Assembly: GCA_020073465.1 (NCBI GenBank)
Contig: JAIQFC010000006.1
Span: 124,001 to 188,000, forward strand
Length of the DNA: 64,000 bases
DNA from: Terriglobia bacterium
GTDB taxonomy: Bacteria > Acidobacteriota > Terriglobia > Terriglobales > Acidobacteriaceae
Direction: 5' to 3'
Both the position numbers and the translations under genes were made by a program. Of the stretch, positions 63,748 through 64,000 are shown piece after piece; position 1 is the stretch's first letter, and the number at the start of each line of letters is the position of its first letter. The notes beneath the pieces are model-generated. The model made no database searches, was not told the DNA's origin, and saw nothing but the letters and a program-made list of their open reading frames with translations.

Positions 63748-64000
63748 TTACAAGAGGCGGACGACCTCTAAGTCGTTGGAAATCCCCGGTAGCGAGAGCA
63801 GAACCGTAGCGTAATCCGTAGTGCGGTGCAGCGACATGACCGCGGCATTGAGCCGCGAGAGTCGGTGTATTGCGAGTTCCCGCGAGGAGTTCTGAACAGT
63901 AGATATTAAGCGGCCCTTCGTATGAACCGGCAAGATGAGATTGAACCGTACTGACAAGATGAAGATGACTGGCTCTGCACGGTCGGATTCTTGCCGAGCG
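63748..64000 (-). CDS. Unrecognised open frame at window edge
   Basis: A minus-strand frame is open from the right edge to a stop at 63748 (about 84 residues, ending GISNDLEVVRLL). The proximal part ARQESDRAEPVIFILSVRFN is not recognised, nor is the central SRLNAAVMSLHRTTDYATVL. It could be the end of a real gene beyond the attachment site or chance. The rest of 63721-64000 shows no other feature. Confidence 0.2.
   Translation of the reverse strand, partial: ARQESDRAEPVIFILSVRFNLILPVHTKGRLISTVQNSSRELAIHRLSRLNAAVMSLHRTTDYATVLLSLPGISNDLEVVRLL

Noticed and set aside
63677-63752. Intact tRNA-Glu gene
   Set aside because: The 5' half does not form a D arm or a full acceptor stem; only the segment from the anticodon loop to CCA is preserved.

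Overview
The window looks like chromosomal DNA of an Acidobacteriota (Terriglobia-type) soil bacterium. The basis is protein style, not a marker gene: Oar-like TonB-dependent receptors with an N-terminal carboxypeptidase-regulatory domain, ASPIC/UnbV (CRTAC1-type) beta-propeller proteins, many TPR proteins, Tat-exported glycosidases and a NHL/Ig-repeat giant. No rRNA, CRISPR array or intact tRNA was seen.

Most of the window (about 0.8-55 kb) reads as one large locus for L-arabinose-rich plant polymers (arabinan, arabinoxylan, extensin or arabinogalactan side chains). It carries three GH127/GH146-type beta-L-arabinofuranosidase-like proteins, two GH51 alpha-L-arabinofuranosidases, a GH43 endo-arabinanase-like protein, and GH31, GH39-like and GH5-like enzymes. 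It also carries a DUF5695-like secreted protein, a mutarotase, an L-arabinose/L-fucose-isomerase-family enzyme with an AraB-type ribulokinase, and an L-arabinonate dehydratase of the IlvD/Edd family. A separate operon (9.6-16.8 kb) encodes an MFS hexuronate/aldonate-type transporter, a rhamnonate-dehydratase-like enolase, an AraD1/GguC-type protein and a beta-hydroxyacid dehydrogenase.

The middle (29.7-49.3 kb) holds two TonB receptors, three secreted ASPIC/UnbV proteins each with seven DxDxDG blade motifs, and four TPR proteins. No SusD-like gene is visible, so this may be an acidobacterial alternative to the Bacteroidetes SusC/SusD capture apparatus. It appears to have grown by duplication: two of the TPR proteins are close paralogues.

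A palindrome close to GTAAACGTTTAC, typical of LacI-family operators, recurs in intergenic DNA in front of the glycosidase, TonB, TPR and isomerase-kinase genes. In several cases it lies at a fixed position relative to a recognisable sigma70-type promoter. The regulator itself is not in the window. A signal-less periplasmic-binding-like protein (26.7-27.7 kb) has the right ligand fold but no DNA-binding domain.

The right part leaves the theme. There is a polyferredoxin (NapH-NapG fusion) / DUF6599-like lipoprotein / DUF362 operon preceded by a CRP-like site. It is followed by a 1383-residue secreted protein with two sets of six NHL repeats, and then a C-terminal remnant of a serine recombinase that runs into a 3' fragment of tRNA-Glu. 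That pair marks an old integration border. Gene relics (a DUF885-like C-terminus near 2.9 kb and a GH51 C-terminus near 25.35 kb) show further turnover. The left edge cuts a TPR protein.
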